DNA of 64,000 bases from Roseobacter sp. (lineage in GTDB: Bacteria > Pseudomonadota > Alphaproteobacteria > Rhodobacterales > Rhodobacteraceae). The notes beneath the pieces were generated by a model, which made no database searches, was not told the origin of the DNA, and was given only the letters and a program-made list of their open reading frames with translations. The stretch spans positions 186,001-250,000 of the forward strand of contig JADFAE010000010.1 of NCBI GenBank assembly GCA_015665415.1, in the 5' to 3' direction. The translations under genes and the position numbers were made by a program. Below are positions 45,385-54,359 of this stretch, in pieces; position 1 is the first letter of the stretch; each line of letters begins with the position of its first letter.

Positions 45385-45461
45385 TGGCGCGGTTGACGGG
45401 GCTCGAACCCGCGACCCCCGGCGTGACAGGCCGGTACTCTAACCAGCTGAGCTACAACCGC
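45385..45461 (-). tRNA. tRNA-Asp (GTC), copy 2
   Basis: Identical in sequence to the copy 46 bp to its left, including the encoded CCA end. Confidence 0.97.
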
Positions 45462-45555
45462 GCATTTTCTTTCACCGTGGCTTGCGCCACATCCCCATCC
45501 GGAGCGACCTCATCCGAGGCGGGATTTGAACTTGCCCAAATCAGGCAGGCAGCAG

Positions 45556-45632
45556 TGGCGCGGTTGACGGGGCTCGAACCCGCGACCCCCGGCGTGACAG
45601 GCCGGTACTCTAACCAACTGAGCTACAACCGC
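45556..45632 (-). tRNA. tRNA-Asp (GTC), copy 3
   Basis: Same tRNA, but with one base changed in the D-arm (AACTG instead of AGCTG on the plus strand, a G-U for G-C type change). It is the first of the three in the direction of transcription. Confidence 0.96.
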
Positions 45633-45870
45633 TTGCTACCCATCCAGCGTCGCCGCTGAATGTTGGGCTGTAATATTCCCAGGGCTCGGGGATCGTCAAG
45701 CGGTGTTTTGGCATTTTCTCCGCTTTGGTGAAAAAAAATGCCTCTACCCGCTTAACCAATTGTTTTTCAACGCTTCGAAAGCCGTACAGCAAAGCTCCCT
45801 CTGCCCCACTCCCTCTGCCATGCAAGCCCCGGCCACTTCGCCGGGACCTGCCCGGCAAAGTCGATCGCCA

Positions 45871-46614
45871 TCAGTCGACGCAGAGCTCCCCCAGAGTTCG
45901 CATCATTTCATCATAGTTGGGCACATAGGCCTCAATGCCACCGGAGCTCTGCTGGCCCTTTTCGTTCAAGCTCCGCAGATTGTCTTGCTCATTTGACACA
46001 TCGATCCCGATCAACCCCGCCAAATTGGCCGCATAAACCGAGACCGGCAGCTCGCCTTTGTAAATTTCCTCAAAGACGACCCAATTGTAGTCAATTTTGC
46101 GGTAGCGCAGCATCGCAAGGGTCTGGCCCAGCACGTAGAAATCATGCCAGACCTGTTTGCGCACCTTTTGAATGTCGAGGCTCTCCGCTTGAGTTTCGCC
46201 GGACATAATGGCGGGATATCTTTCCTGTTCCTGTTCAGGCGACCAGGCGCCCGTGGCTTTCGCCAAAAACAGAGACCGAAGCCGCCGCGTGGTGTTTTTG
46301 CGTGACAGGACGATGAAATAATAATTGTGCGCTTTGGCGCGCTCGATCAGGACCCGCGTCACGTCCAGCGGAATCACTTCGATGCAGTGCTTGATGTTGA
46401 CCTCTTCCTTCAGCAAGGCATCAATACTTGCCTCCAAAGCCTGTTCATCGCCACTCTCTTGAAACGCTTTGACGATTGGCCCCCAGATCCGATCCGGATT
46501 GAAGGGTTCGTGCTCCACGGAACGAAAAGGAGAAACCTGCGACAGGAAACTTTGTAGAGATGTGCCACCAGTACGCCGCAGCGTAATGGTCAATGTGGGG
46601 CGGGGATTGGGCAA
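45871..46614 (-). CDS. Sulfotransferase-like protein
   Basis: A 247-residue protein that begins with a P-loop-like segment LTITLRRTGGTSLQSFLSQV, resembling the 5'-phosphosulfate (PAPS) binding loop of sulfotransferases (strand, then RxGGTSL), followed by VEHEPFNPDRIWG, which also recurs in bacterial sulfotransferase-like proteins. The second half has FIVLSRKNTTRRLRSLFLAK, equivalent to the 3'-phosphate binding Arg/Ser region. The start is TTG at 46614 with a strong AGGAGG site 6 bp upstream; no ATG is near. It lies between the tRNA-Asp genes and a dead capsule gene, so modification of a surface glycan is a reasonable but unproven role. Confidence 0.65.
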   Translation of the reverse strand: MPNPRPTLTITLRRTGGTSLQSFLSQVSPFRSVEHEPFNPDRIWGPIVKAFQESGDEQALEASIDALLKEEVNIKHCIEVIPLDVTRVLIERAKAHNYYFIVLSRKNTTRRLRSLFLAKATGAWSPEQEQERYPAIMSGETQAESLDIQKVRKQVWHDFYVLGQTLAMLRYRKIDYNWVVFEEIYKGELPVSVYAANLAGLIGIDVSNEQDNLRSLNEKGQQSSGGIEAYVPNYDEMMRTLGELCVD

Positions 46615-46676
46615 GCTTGGCCTCCTAGGAATTTGGGATTACTACCTATTTCAAGCTGCCAGACCCTAGCACCCTC

Positions 46677-47181
46677 CCGTTAAACCGGCAATATCCTCTG
46701 TCAGTCTGCACCCAGCATCGGGCAGGCTTTGGCTACGACCCTCAGGCCACCCCCCCCCCGTTCAGGTGTATGTCAAATTACAGCCGCTTCACAACGAAGC
46801 GGACAGGCAGCACCTCCTCGACATTTGTTCCCGCCACTCCTATGCTCAGTTAACAGAGGCAAGTGTGCACGATCTGATCGCCGCATCTAATGTCGTCTTA
46901 TCACAGAACTCTGCTGCGGGATTCGAAGCCCTGATGCAAAAGAAGCCAGTTCTGACATGTGCGAAATGTGACTTTCATCATGCCTCACTAGGAGGCCCGA
47001 CGACAGTTGAACTCCGTCGAAACCTGTTGCAGGCACAGATTTTTTTTTCGAAAGCTTCCCCTTTGAGAAATATTTTTGTTGGTTTCTCGGTCAACAGATG
47101 TTGGCGCCGCAAAACGAAGAGTTTTCAGAGCCGGCATGGGCTCGCTTGCTGACGCCTGATTGTCTGATGCCTATCAACTGA
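46677..47181 (+). pseudogene. Broken capsule polysaccharide synthesis/export-type gene
   Basis: Three frames joined at two homopolymer runs give one protein-like string: NRQYPLSVCTQHRAGFGYDP before the C10 run (46750-46759), VYVKLQPLHNEADRQHLLDI to KKPVLTCAKCDFHHASLGGP before the T9 run (47040-47048), and FPFEKYFCWFLGQQMLAPQN to LLTPDCLMPIN-stop after it. The NSAAGFEALMQKKPVLTCAK stretch is characteristic of the capsular polysaccharide (KpsC/KpsS-like) family. The 5' end of the gene is missing. The tracts could be real mutations, phase-variable sites or sequencing errors; the absent 5' end shows that it is dead in any case. Confidence 0.7.
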
Positions 47182-47715
47182 ACTCTGCGCCAGAATAGAC
47201 TGAGATATGTCAGTGAGCAGAGAAGGTTGATAGGCAACATTGTCCGCGCTGCTGCCCTCTTCCAACGCCCAAATTGCGCTGCACCTCTCATCAATGACCG
47301 CTTCTCACGCGGCATCGCAGAGGTTGAGAGCTGTGTTGCTTGTCCGAAAGGCGGATTTTGCAAATGGCGCTAGCTGCCTCAACTCAGAGCAAAGTGAGCG
47401 GGGCCTAGTGGCCAGCTCGCCCTGCAGGCGGGTCCGGTCAGCGACCGACAAAACCGCCCTGCCAAGCGCCAGCAGCAGCGCCAAAGCGGGAAGTTTATGC
47501 AGAGCCAGTACGGCGGCCATCAGGCGACCTCTTTCAGAGCTAGGCACCCCCCCCGCTCTGAGTAACGCCGATTAGACAGGCCCTTCCAGACGCGTCCGCC
47601 CGCAATATTCCTACGCGGCAGCTCATTGTAGACCCCGGCGAGATCGCCGAACCAAGGAATACTATGTAAATGAGACTTTCACTCAGACGAAATTCAGTCA
47701 TTTCAAAAGAAAGGA
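47182..47715. other. Region without a recognisable gene
   Basis: 534 bp between the capsule remnant and tRNA-Val. Minus-strand frames of 80-90 codons exist (for example 47305-47547, rich in Leu and Ala), but none shows a family motif or a convincing ribosome site. It is probably decayed sequence. Confidence 0.5.
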
Positions 47716-47791
<76 letters not shown>

Positions 47792-47865
47792 GGTAAGGCG
47801 GGATTTAGACAAAGACCGGGGCGGGCGCAAGAGGGGGAAAGGGGATTTTTTGCAAAAAAGTCAGA

Positions 47866-48438
47866 TTACTTCAACAGGACCTCTTTGCCCTCCTCCAAAA
47901 CATAGATGCAGCCCTGCTCATTGGACAGCTCTGCCATCCCCCGACGCGACAGCCCCAAGATGATGCCGCGCATCACCTGCCCCCACAATCCATGGGCCAC
48001 CACCACCGAAGGGGCCTGCAAACTCTGCATGAAGGACAGGATGCGCGCGTGGAAACTGTCATAGCCTTCACCGCCGGGCGCAGCACAGAACAGATCAAGA
48101 TGCCGGGGATTGGCCGCCCAGATGGCGGGAAAGCGCTGCTCCACCTCATTAAGCGTCATCCCCTGCAGGTCTCCGGCATCGGCCTCGGCCAGGCGCGGAT
48201 CGGTGACAAAGGGCGCCCCCGCCAAAGCGATATCCGCTGTCTGTTGCGCCCGCCCCAGGGGCGACGCAAAACAGAGTGGAGCCTCAGCCAGAATGGGGGC
48301 CATCAGATCCGCTTGTTGACGCGCATGGGTCACCCCCAACGGGCTGAGACGTGACTCCAACTGGCCCTGAATGCGGCGCTCGGCGTTCCATTCGGTTTGG
48401 CCGTGACGCAGAAACCAGATCTTGGGAAATGTAGTCAT
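47866..48438 (-). CDS. Histidine phosphatase (phosphoglycerate mutase-like) family protein
   Basis: A 190-residue cytosolic phosphatase-type protein. The phospho-His motif is in WFLRHGQTEWNAERRIQG (about residue 12), the proton donor Glu in LAEADAGDLQGM and the second His in VVVAHGLWGQVMRG. The short length excludes a full glycolytic mutase and suggests a broad phosphatase such as CobC- or YhfR-type; the substrate is unknown. The N-terminal MTTFPKIWFLRHG defines the start at 48438; the open frame continuing upstream for 49 codons is not conserved-looking. Confidence 0.88.
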   Translation of the reverse strand: MTTFPKIWFLRHGQTEWNAERRIQGQLESRLSPLGVTHARQQADLMAPILAEAPLCFASPLGRAQQTADIALAGAPFVTDPRLAEADAGDLQGMTLNEVEQRFPAIWAANPRHLDLFCAAPGGEGYDSFHARILSFMQSLQAPSVVVAHGLWGQVMRGIILGLSRRGMAELSNEQGCIYVLEEGKEVLLK

Positions 48439-48660
48439 GTGGCAAGGCGTCCTTTGGCTCAATTCTCTGCGCTTAGTGGTAGCCTTGCCCACAGAAGAAG
48501 ACCAGAGCGCAACTCCGGAGCTGAGGGCCAATGCGGAGCCATCGCTGGCGCTACAGCCTGCTCCCCTGAGATCTCCCCTCGACAAGCGAGGGAAATTCCT
48601 GCTTTCTGGGCCGGTCCCTTTGGCCCTTTCATGGGGCTCCCCCTACCAAGCCCCGGTCTC

Positions 48661-49305
48661 ATGCGCCCTATTCTCTATTCATTCCGTCGCTGTCCCTATG
48701 CAATGCGCGCCCGGCTGGCGCTGGCTTCGTCCAGGGTCGATGTGGAGCTGCGCGAGGTTGTCTTGCGCGACAAACCGGCAGCCTTCCTGCAGGCCTCTCC
48801 CAGCGGCACCGTGCCCTGTTTGCTAGGCCCGTCCGGGGCCATCGACGAAAGCCTCGACATCATGATCTGGGCGCTCCGGCAAAATGATCCCAAGGGCTGG
48901 CTGACAATGCCCAACGAGGGTTGGGACTGGATTGCCCGCGCCGACGGGCCCTTCAAGACGGCATTGGATCGGACCAAATATGCCAGCCGCTATGCGGACA
49001 GCGACCCGGCAGAGCAGCGAAAAGAAGCGGCGCGGTTTCTGTCGGATCTTGATGCGCAGATAGATGGATGGATATTTGCAAAAGCCACGATTGCGGATTT
49101 TGCCATCCTGCCCTTTGTCCGCCAGTTCGCCTTCATCGACAAACCCTGGTTCGACCAGCAATCCTGGCCCGCAGTGCAGGCCTGGCTGGAGCGTTTCCTG
49201 GCCAGTGACCGGTTTGAGCAGATCATGAAAAAATACCCGCAATGGCAGGACGGCCAGCCCGGCATTGCCTTTTCGCCGGCCCTCGCAGAGCACCCGGCCT
49301 CCTGA
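48661..49305 (+). CDS. Glutathione S-transferase-like protein
   Basis: A 214-residue protein with an N-terminal thioredoxin-fold domain (MRPILYSFRRCPYAMRARLA, with CPYA in the active-site position, then VPCLLGPSGAIDESLDIMIW) and a helical C-terminal domain (ATIADFAILPFVRQFAFID). The Cys in CPYA suggests glutaredoxin-like or omega/beta-type chemistry rather than a Ser/Tyr enzyme. The ATG 48661 begins the fold exactly; the frame is open upstream but not coding. The decayed aromatic operon follows on the opposite strand. Confidence 0.82.
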   Translation: MRPILYSFRRCPYAMRARLALASSRVDVELREVVLRDKPAAFLQASPSGTVPCLLGPSGAIDESLDIMIWALRQNDPKGWLTMPNEGWDWIARADGPFKTALDRTKYASRYADSDPAEQRKEAARFLSDLDAQIDGWIFAKATIADFAILPFVRQFAFIDKPWFDQQSWPAVQAWLERFLASDRFEQIMKKYPQWQDGQPGIAFSPALAEHPAS

Positions 49306-49629
49306 GCCACCCCAAGGGATCTCACGCCGAGGGTTACAGCCAGGCCTGCAAAGAGAAGGTCAACCGTGGCTCCATTTTCTGCTTCTCATGCAGAGCCAAA
49401 AAAGCTGCGCCATGGCCCGGGTCACAAAGGCCTGCGACTGTGCGGGAGTATCACCGCGCTATGCCTCTGCTTCGAACCGGACCGTTGTCAAATTCAAATA
49501 GCGACCAAAAGCCGTGGCAATGATACCAAGCTCAGCCACAGCAGCGGCACCGGACAGATGCAGGATCACATCAAAAACATTGCCCTTCCGGATCCGGATA
49601 CACAGATCCGGGGCCAGGATGTGCGGCCC
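49306..49629 (-). pseudogene. Uncharacterised coding remnant after the CoA ligase relic
   Basis: Directly after the ligase stop codon a minus-strand frame reads GPHILAPDLCIRIRKGNVFD, then VILHLSGAAAVAELGIIATA, FGRYLNLTTVRFEAEA and a stop at 49459. It looks like the 3' end of a fifth gene of the decayed operon, but I cannot assign it. The stretch 49306-49458 shows nothing more. Confidence 0.35.
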
Positions 49630-49949
49630 TTACCCTATGTGACGAAAACGCTGGAGCTTGTCGGCTTCGGTCTTTGGCAAGGCCTTGGTGAAGATCACCG
49701 AGCGCGGAAATTTGAACGCAGCGATGCTAGTTTTTGCGCCATTTTGCAACAGTTTGACCAGAGCATCTGACGGCTCATGTCCAGCCGAAAGCGCCACATG
49801 GGCCAGGCGATTGGGCCAGTTGGTCAACTCCCACCGACATTCAGGTGGTCTGGATAGTCAAAACCTTCCAACAGGAACTCAGGCCATTGTTTCTTGGGCG
49901 GCAGGTTGTCCCGGGTGAAACTATCGCTATATGCGCTGGCTCCCAGCAT
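49630..49949 (-). pseudogene. Benzoate/aminobenzoate-type CoA ligase, internally deleted
   Basis: The first about 38 codons from ATG 49949 (MLGASAYSDSFTRDNLPPKK, QWPEFLLEGFDYPDHLNVG) match the N-terminus of aryl-CoA ligases of the benzoate-CoA ligase branch, and the last about 65 codons (LSAGHEPSDALVKLLQNG, FKFPRSVIFTKALPKTEADK) match their C-terminus. About 400 intervening residues are gone and the two parts are in different frames. The catalytic Lys region survives in altered form (KTEADKLQRF instead of KTxTGKxQRF). The start overlaps the stop of the hydratase remnant, so operon spacing was kept. Confidence 0.75.
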
Positions 49950-49950
49950 C

Positions 49951-50223
49951 TCACTTGCCGCATTTGACAATCGCCTTGACCAGATCGCGGATCATACAGG
50001 GGAAGGTCTGCAGTTTCTTCACCTTCATTCGGATCAAGGGGCCAATGATATCATAGACATCGCCGCCCGGGCTGAAGTTGCCACCATCTAAGGCAAAGGC
50101 CACTGCCTTGATCTGATCATTGTAGTGCAGATCGCGAAACCAGTCGCGCAGCTCTGCATAGCATTCAAGGGTCAGCGGGTTCTTGCGCTCCGACAGATTC
50201 AGCCCCCCTCCGCAACACGGCAC
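49951..50223 (-). pseudogene. Enoyl-CoA hydratase family, truncated
   Basis: The frame contains NPLTLECYAELRDWFRDLHY and VAFALDGGNFSPGGDVYDII, followed by GPLIRMKVKKLQTFPCMIRD and a stop after about 90 codons. The GGNFSPGGD segment is the first oxyanion-hole region of the crotonase family, in the form seen in CoA-dependent aromatic operons. The normal length is about 260, so two thirds are missing, including the catalytic acid region. The natural N-terminus is also damaged. Confidence 0.72.
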
Positions 50224-50244
50224 AGAAAATGCGTGGGAGCAGGC

Positions 50245-50670
50245 TCACTCAACCTGGCTTTCCTTGTTGTCCAATCTGTGGGCCACGGCATCCAAGGTCT
50301 CGGCCATACCTTGCATCGTTTCGGGTGCCACATCAGAAAAACGTATCAATCCAGGCCTCATACGCTGCCGCCTGGCGGGCAAACTCTCTCTCCCCGGCTG
50401 CGATGGCGCGGCTCCGGCAGTAGCCAAGGCGAGGACGATCTCACCCTGTTGCGCAATTGCCCGATTTATAGTCCTGTCCAGCGAAGCCCGGTCAGTGACA
50501 TCACAGGCAAAGGCCGCCGTTCCGGTTTCTCGTGCCACGTCTTGCAACGGTTCAATCCGGTGACCCAAGATTGTCACCCTTGCGTCATGCGCAGCAATTC
50601 GGCGCGCCAGTTCTGCCCCCAGACCAGAGCCTCCTCCCTTGATTACAACATGTTTGCCAGCCCAGCTCAT
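50245..50670 (-). pseudogene. Short-chain dehydrogenase (SDR), truncated
   Basis: Starts MSWAGKHVVIKGGGSGLGAE, the Rossmann nucleotide motif (normally TGGGSGxG; here KGGGSGLG), then VTILGHRIEPLQDVARETG and a CDVTD box. The Asn-Ala-Gly region is altered (ATAGAAP) and the catalytic Tyr-x-x-x-Lys part is missing; the frame closes after 141 codons instead of about 250. Its ATG overlaps the stop of the preceding flavoprotein relic (ATGA). Confidence 0.72.
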
Positions 50671-51380
50671 GCGCGGATCACCTCTGCATAGCGATACGCC
50701 AGACGCCAGACTTGGTGCCAGCCTTCCTCATAGCGTCGTCGCCAGGCAGCCTCGCGCTCGCCATTCTTGGTGGGCTCATTCAGCCTCCAATAGGGATCCG
50801 CCAGAGGCAGACGCCCAACGCAGACGGTTTTCCTAGGGGCCACCAAAGGAATCCGTTCAAATGTTCGGTTTTGTCGAGATGAATGACGAGATCAGAGAAT
50901 CATGGGCCGTGTGCAGTTCGATCATGTCAAAGCCACAGAGCGCAGCCATCTGAATGGCCGCAACAAACTCTGCCTTGACCTGGTCCATCGCAGCGCGATC
51001 AATCGCGCGCGGAACGGCATTGTCTGCTGACCAATCGATATCCCGAGCAGAAACCAGATCGCAGTTTCCAACTGGTAGCAGATATTTGCATCGGTCTGCT
51101 GATGTACAAAATCCACCAGCGGCGTCCAGGCCGCCTCATGCCCGGGCGCATAAAGCCCCGGACAGCCCGGCATGATCCACGCAGGCGCGCTGACCCAGGT
51201 CATTTCCGTATGGACCTGCCCAGCTCTGTGCTTGGCCCGCTCCCCATAGTGGATGAAATCCCAATCCGGTGGGCAACCGTCGACCGCTTTGCATTGCGCC
51301 ATCGGCGAGACCATGACCCGGTTTTTCAGCGTCATGTCCCGCAACTGATAGGGCGCAACCATCGGGAGGCGAACCGGGGC
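50667..51380 (-). pseudogene. Old-yellow-enzyme-type flavin oxidoreductase, internally deleted
   Basis: The N-terminal part (VAPYQLRDMTLKNRVMVSPM, AVDGCPPDWDFIHYGERAK, MPGCPGLYAPGHEAAWTPLV) is the start of the NADH:flavin oxidoreductase domain found at the C-terminal half of bifunctional salicylyl-CoA 5-hydroxylase / 2-aminobenzoyl-CoA monooxygenase-reductases. A second frame (LPLADPYWRLNEPTKNGERE to YRYAEVIRA-stop at 50667) is the end of the same domain. The core of the barrel between them is lost. The leading hydroxylase half is absent. Confidence 0.72.
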
Positions 51381-51650
51381 ATCGCTGGGCGCACCAGCCC
51401 TTTTGCTGGCACCAACCCTCCGCAGATGTCAGCCTGCCCGGATCGCGCAGACCCAGATCAACCTGCAACCTCCGCTGGCAGTCTGTCTGCAATTAATAGT
51501 TGGACTGGATCCATACTCAGGTCGCGTTCAAGAACTTCTGCGATCTATACTCACGAATCCGCAGCCTTGTGAGGCAGTCCTCACTTTATCTTGCCCTTCC
51601 TGACGGTAGGAAGGCTCAACCCGGTAGGTATTCGACTGCAAACTCGAGAG
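51381..51650. other. Region without a recognisable gene (upstream side of the relic operon)
   Basis: 270 bp where the missing hydroxylase half of the flavoprotein gene would have been. Only a short hairpin, CCTTCC with GGAAGG (51595-51614), is visible. Confidence 0.4.
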
Positions 51651-52075
51651 AGAACATTTATTAACAACTCGTTACAAAAGTATCTTAATTTAAAATTTCT
51701 GTGCACAACCCCGTGGATAAGCCTGTGACAAAAACTGTATAAATTTCCCTCTCAGATCACGCTCTCTGTCGGCGTCCCGCCGCAGACTGGTTGCGAATGC
51801 CCCTCTGGACGCCAGCACTCCCTCCGCAAATGAACACAACGACGGCTTTGGACAAAAGATCGAAGGCAAAATTGGAGCAAATATGGAAAAAAATCAATTT
51901 TCCCCATAAATAGTGGAGCTCGGGTGAGAAAAATATCAAAAAAGTGAAACAAATCTCAAGTGGAATGAGGGCAAAAATCCCTTCCCTCGCGGTCTAACAG
52001 CCCCTCTACCCCGTTCAAGCGCCTGAAAGCAGAAACCCAAAAAACCGCAGAACAGATTTCGCAGCGCCAGCGATC
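51651..52075. other. AT-rich non-coding stretch with DnaA-box-like words
   Basis: Between 51655 and 51760 the sequence is unusually AT-rich for this genome (TTAATTTAAAATTT at 51685-51698) and contains TGTGCACAA, CGTGGATAAG and CTGTGACAA in close succession (51700-51732), words close to the DnaA box TGTGGATAA. A second AT-rich part (51885-51960) follows. No gene is visible. It lies behind the ptsP stop codon. It may be a replication-related or a regulatory site. Confidence 0.35.
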
Positions 52076-54316
52076 TCAGATTTCGCGCAGATAGTTCAGC
52101 ACGGACTCGCGAACTGATTGATCTCCCCGTTGACGGGAGTCAGTGATGACCCGCCTGAGATCGGCAAGGTTCACTCTCATTAACAAGGACTTAACAGGAC
52201 CAATTGAAGCAGGTCTCATCGACAGCGAACGCATACCCATCGCGGCAAGACAAGCGGCCTCAATTGGGCGACCTGCATCTTCGCCGCAAAAGCTGAGCGG
52301 TGTTCCTGAGGTGGTGCAACGTTCAACGATCTGCTCGATGAAGCTGAGGAAACTGACATTCAGCGTATCATAGCGCTTGCGCACTCTCTCGTTCTCCCGG
52401 TCGGCGGCAAAAAAGAACTGCTTGAGATCATTGCCCCCAATGGACAGGAACTCCACCTCATCAAAGAACTTTTGCGGAGCAAAGGCCAGCGAGGGGGTTT
52501 CCAGCATGGCCCCGATCTCGAGACTTTCAGGCAGGACATGGCCAAGAATACGCTCGCGCTCCAAGGTCTTATTGACCTCATCGCGCGCGGCCCGAAACTC
52601 TTCAGCCTGGGCCACAAAGGGGAACATCACCGTCAGCGGCCGCCCCTCGGCGGCGCGCATCAAGGCCTGCAGCTGCATCCGCATGATACCCGGCTTATCC
52701 AGGCCAACCCGAATGGCGCGCCACCCCAAGGCCGGGTTTGGCTCATCATTGGGCTTCATGTAGGGCAGCACCTTGTCAGAGCCGATATCGAGGGTGCGAA
52801 ACACCACCCGCTTGCCATGGGCGGCATCCAGAACCCGTTTGTACAGCGCCACCAGTTCCGAACGCTTAGGCATCTGATTGCGCACCAGAAATTGCAATTC
52901 TGTGCGGAACAACCCAACGCCTTCGGCACCAGAGCCGTCCAGGGAGGGCAGATCCGCCATCAACCCGGCATTCATCACCAGATCGATCTTTTGGCCATCC
53001 AGGGTCACCGCAGGCTTGTCCCGGATCGAGGCATAGCGCTGCTGGGCCTGGGCCAGCATGGCGATCTTGTCGCGAAAGGCGCTGACCACACTGTCATCCG
53101 GGCGCAGATGCACCACGCCCTGCTCGCCATCCACCATGATATGATCGCCATTCAGCGCTTCATTGGTGATCCGTTTGGCATTGACCACCAGCGGGATCGC
53201 CAGTGCTCGGGCGACAATGGCCGCATGAGAGCCGACAGAGCCCTCCTCAAGCACAATGCCCCGCAGATTGCGCCCATATTCCAGAAGTTCAGCCGGGCCG
53301 ATATTGCGCGCAACGAGGATCGGATCATCCGGCAGCTCTGCGCCGGTTTCCGCGCCCTGCCCAGTCAGAATGCGCAGCAGTCGATTGGACAGATCATCCA
53401 GATCACTCAGGCGCTCACGCAGATAGGCATCCTGCACCTGGGCCATACGGGCGCGGGCTTGCGATTGCTCCTTTTCGACCGCCGCTTCGGCGCTCAGGCC
53501 ACGGGCGATGTCTTCTTCCATGCGCCGCATCCAGCCTTTGGAATTGGCAAACATGCGATAGGCTTCAAGGACTTGTAGCTGTTCCTTGTCGCCGTTCTGG
53601 GAAATCTCGAGCATCTTGTCGACCCCGACGCGCAGCTGTTCAACCGCCTCATTCAGGCGTTCCTGCTCGCGTTCCGGATCGTCGGCAATGGGATTGGTCA
53701 CCACCACGCGGGGTTCGTGCAGCCAGACATGGCCCTCGGCGGCGCCTTCCTGGGCAGAGGTGGCAGACAACAGCACCGGCTGCTGGTGCAATGGCGACAG
53801 CGCCGCGCCCTCGCCAACAAAGGCCCCCAGTTCGGTCATCTCGGCGATGACCATGGCTACAACCTCCAGCGCATAGACCGCATCGGCGGAAAACTCGCGC
53901 GCCTCTTTTGATTGCACCACCAGAACGCCCAGCATCTCGCCCAGACGCTGGATTGGAATGCCAAGAAAGGAAGAGAACCGCTCTTCGCCGGTTTCCGGCA
54001 TGTAGCGGAAGCCTTTGGCGTTGGGCGCATCCGGCGTGTTCACCACTTTGCCGAATTTCGCAACACGGCCCACCAGCCCCTCGCCGATCCGCATCCGGGT
54101 CTGGTGCACGGATTCGACGTTCAAACCCTCGGTAGCACAGAGTTCCAACGTCTCATCATCACGAAACAGATAGACCGAGCAGACCTCGGTCCCCATGCTT
54201 TCGCCAATCAGATGGGTGATCTTGTCCAGACGGGCCTGGCCGGGGTTCTCCCCAGCCATGGCCTCGCGCAGGCTGCCCAACAGCTTGCGGCTTTCAGATT
54301 CAGTACTTTCGACCAT
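52076..54316 (-). CDS. ptsP: Phosphoenolpyruvate-protein phosphotransferase of the nitrogen PTS
   Basis: A 746-residue cytosolic EI-Ntr enzyme. An N-terminal GAF domain (about 20-165; SMGTEVCSVYLFRDDETLEL) precedes the PEP-utilising enzyme I domains. The phospho-acceptor His is in EEGSVGSHAAIVARALAIPL (about 365), the PEP/Mg site in the C-terminal barrel (FRTELQFLVRNQMPKRSEL, PALGWRAIRVGLDKPGIMRM, LSIGGNDLKQFFFAADREN) and the Cys in PLSFCGEDAGRP. It starts the PEP to EI-Ntr to NPr to EIIA-Ntr relay that regulates potassium and nitrogen metabolism. trkH and lysC are neighbours on the same strand. Confidence 0.95.
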   Translation of the reverse strand: MVESTESESRKLLGSLREAMAGENPGQARLDKITHLIGESMGTEVCSVYLFRDDETLELCATEGLNVESVHQTRMRIGEGLVGRVAKFGKVVNTPDAPNAKGFRYMPETGEERFSSFLGIPIQRLGEMLGVLVVQSKEAREFSADAVYALEVVAMVIAEMTELGAFVGEGAALSPLHQQPVLLSATSAQEGAAEGHVWLHEPRVVVTNPIADDPEREQERLNEAVEQLRVGVDKMLEISQNGDKEQLQVLEAYRMFANSKGWMRRMEEDIARGLSAEAAVEKEQSQARARMAQVQDAYLRERLSDLDDLSNRLLRILTGQGAETGAELPDDPILVARNIGPAELLEYGRNLRGIVLEEGSVGSHAAIVARALAIPLVVNAKRITNEALNGDHIMVDGEQGVVHLRPDDSVVSAFRDKIAMLAQAQQRYASIRDKPAVTLDGQKIDLVMNAGLMADLPSLDGSGAEGVGLFRTELQFLVRNQMPKRSELVALYKRVLDAAHGKRVVFRTLDIGSDKVLPYMKPNDEPNPALGWRAIRVGLDKPGIMRMQLQALMRAAEGRPLTVMFPFVAQAEEFRAARDEVNKTLERERILGHVLPESLEIGAMLETPSLAFAPQKFFDEVEFLSIGGNDLKQFFFAADRENERVRKRYDTLNVSFLSFIEQIVERCTTSGTPLSFCGEDAGRPIEAACLAAMGMRSLSMRPASIGPVKSLLMRVNLADLRRVITDSRQRGDQSVRESVLNYLREI

Positions 54317-54359
54317 GGGCCCTGTTCACATATTTTTTTGTGGCAGGCAGCCCAGTTGA

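Noticed and set aside
45262-45632. Triplicate repeats that could be taken for a CRISPR array
   Set aside because: The repeats are 77-bp tRNA-Asp genes with full cloverleaves and spacers of unequal length.
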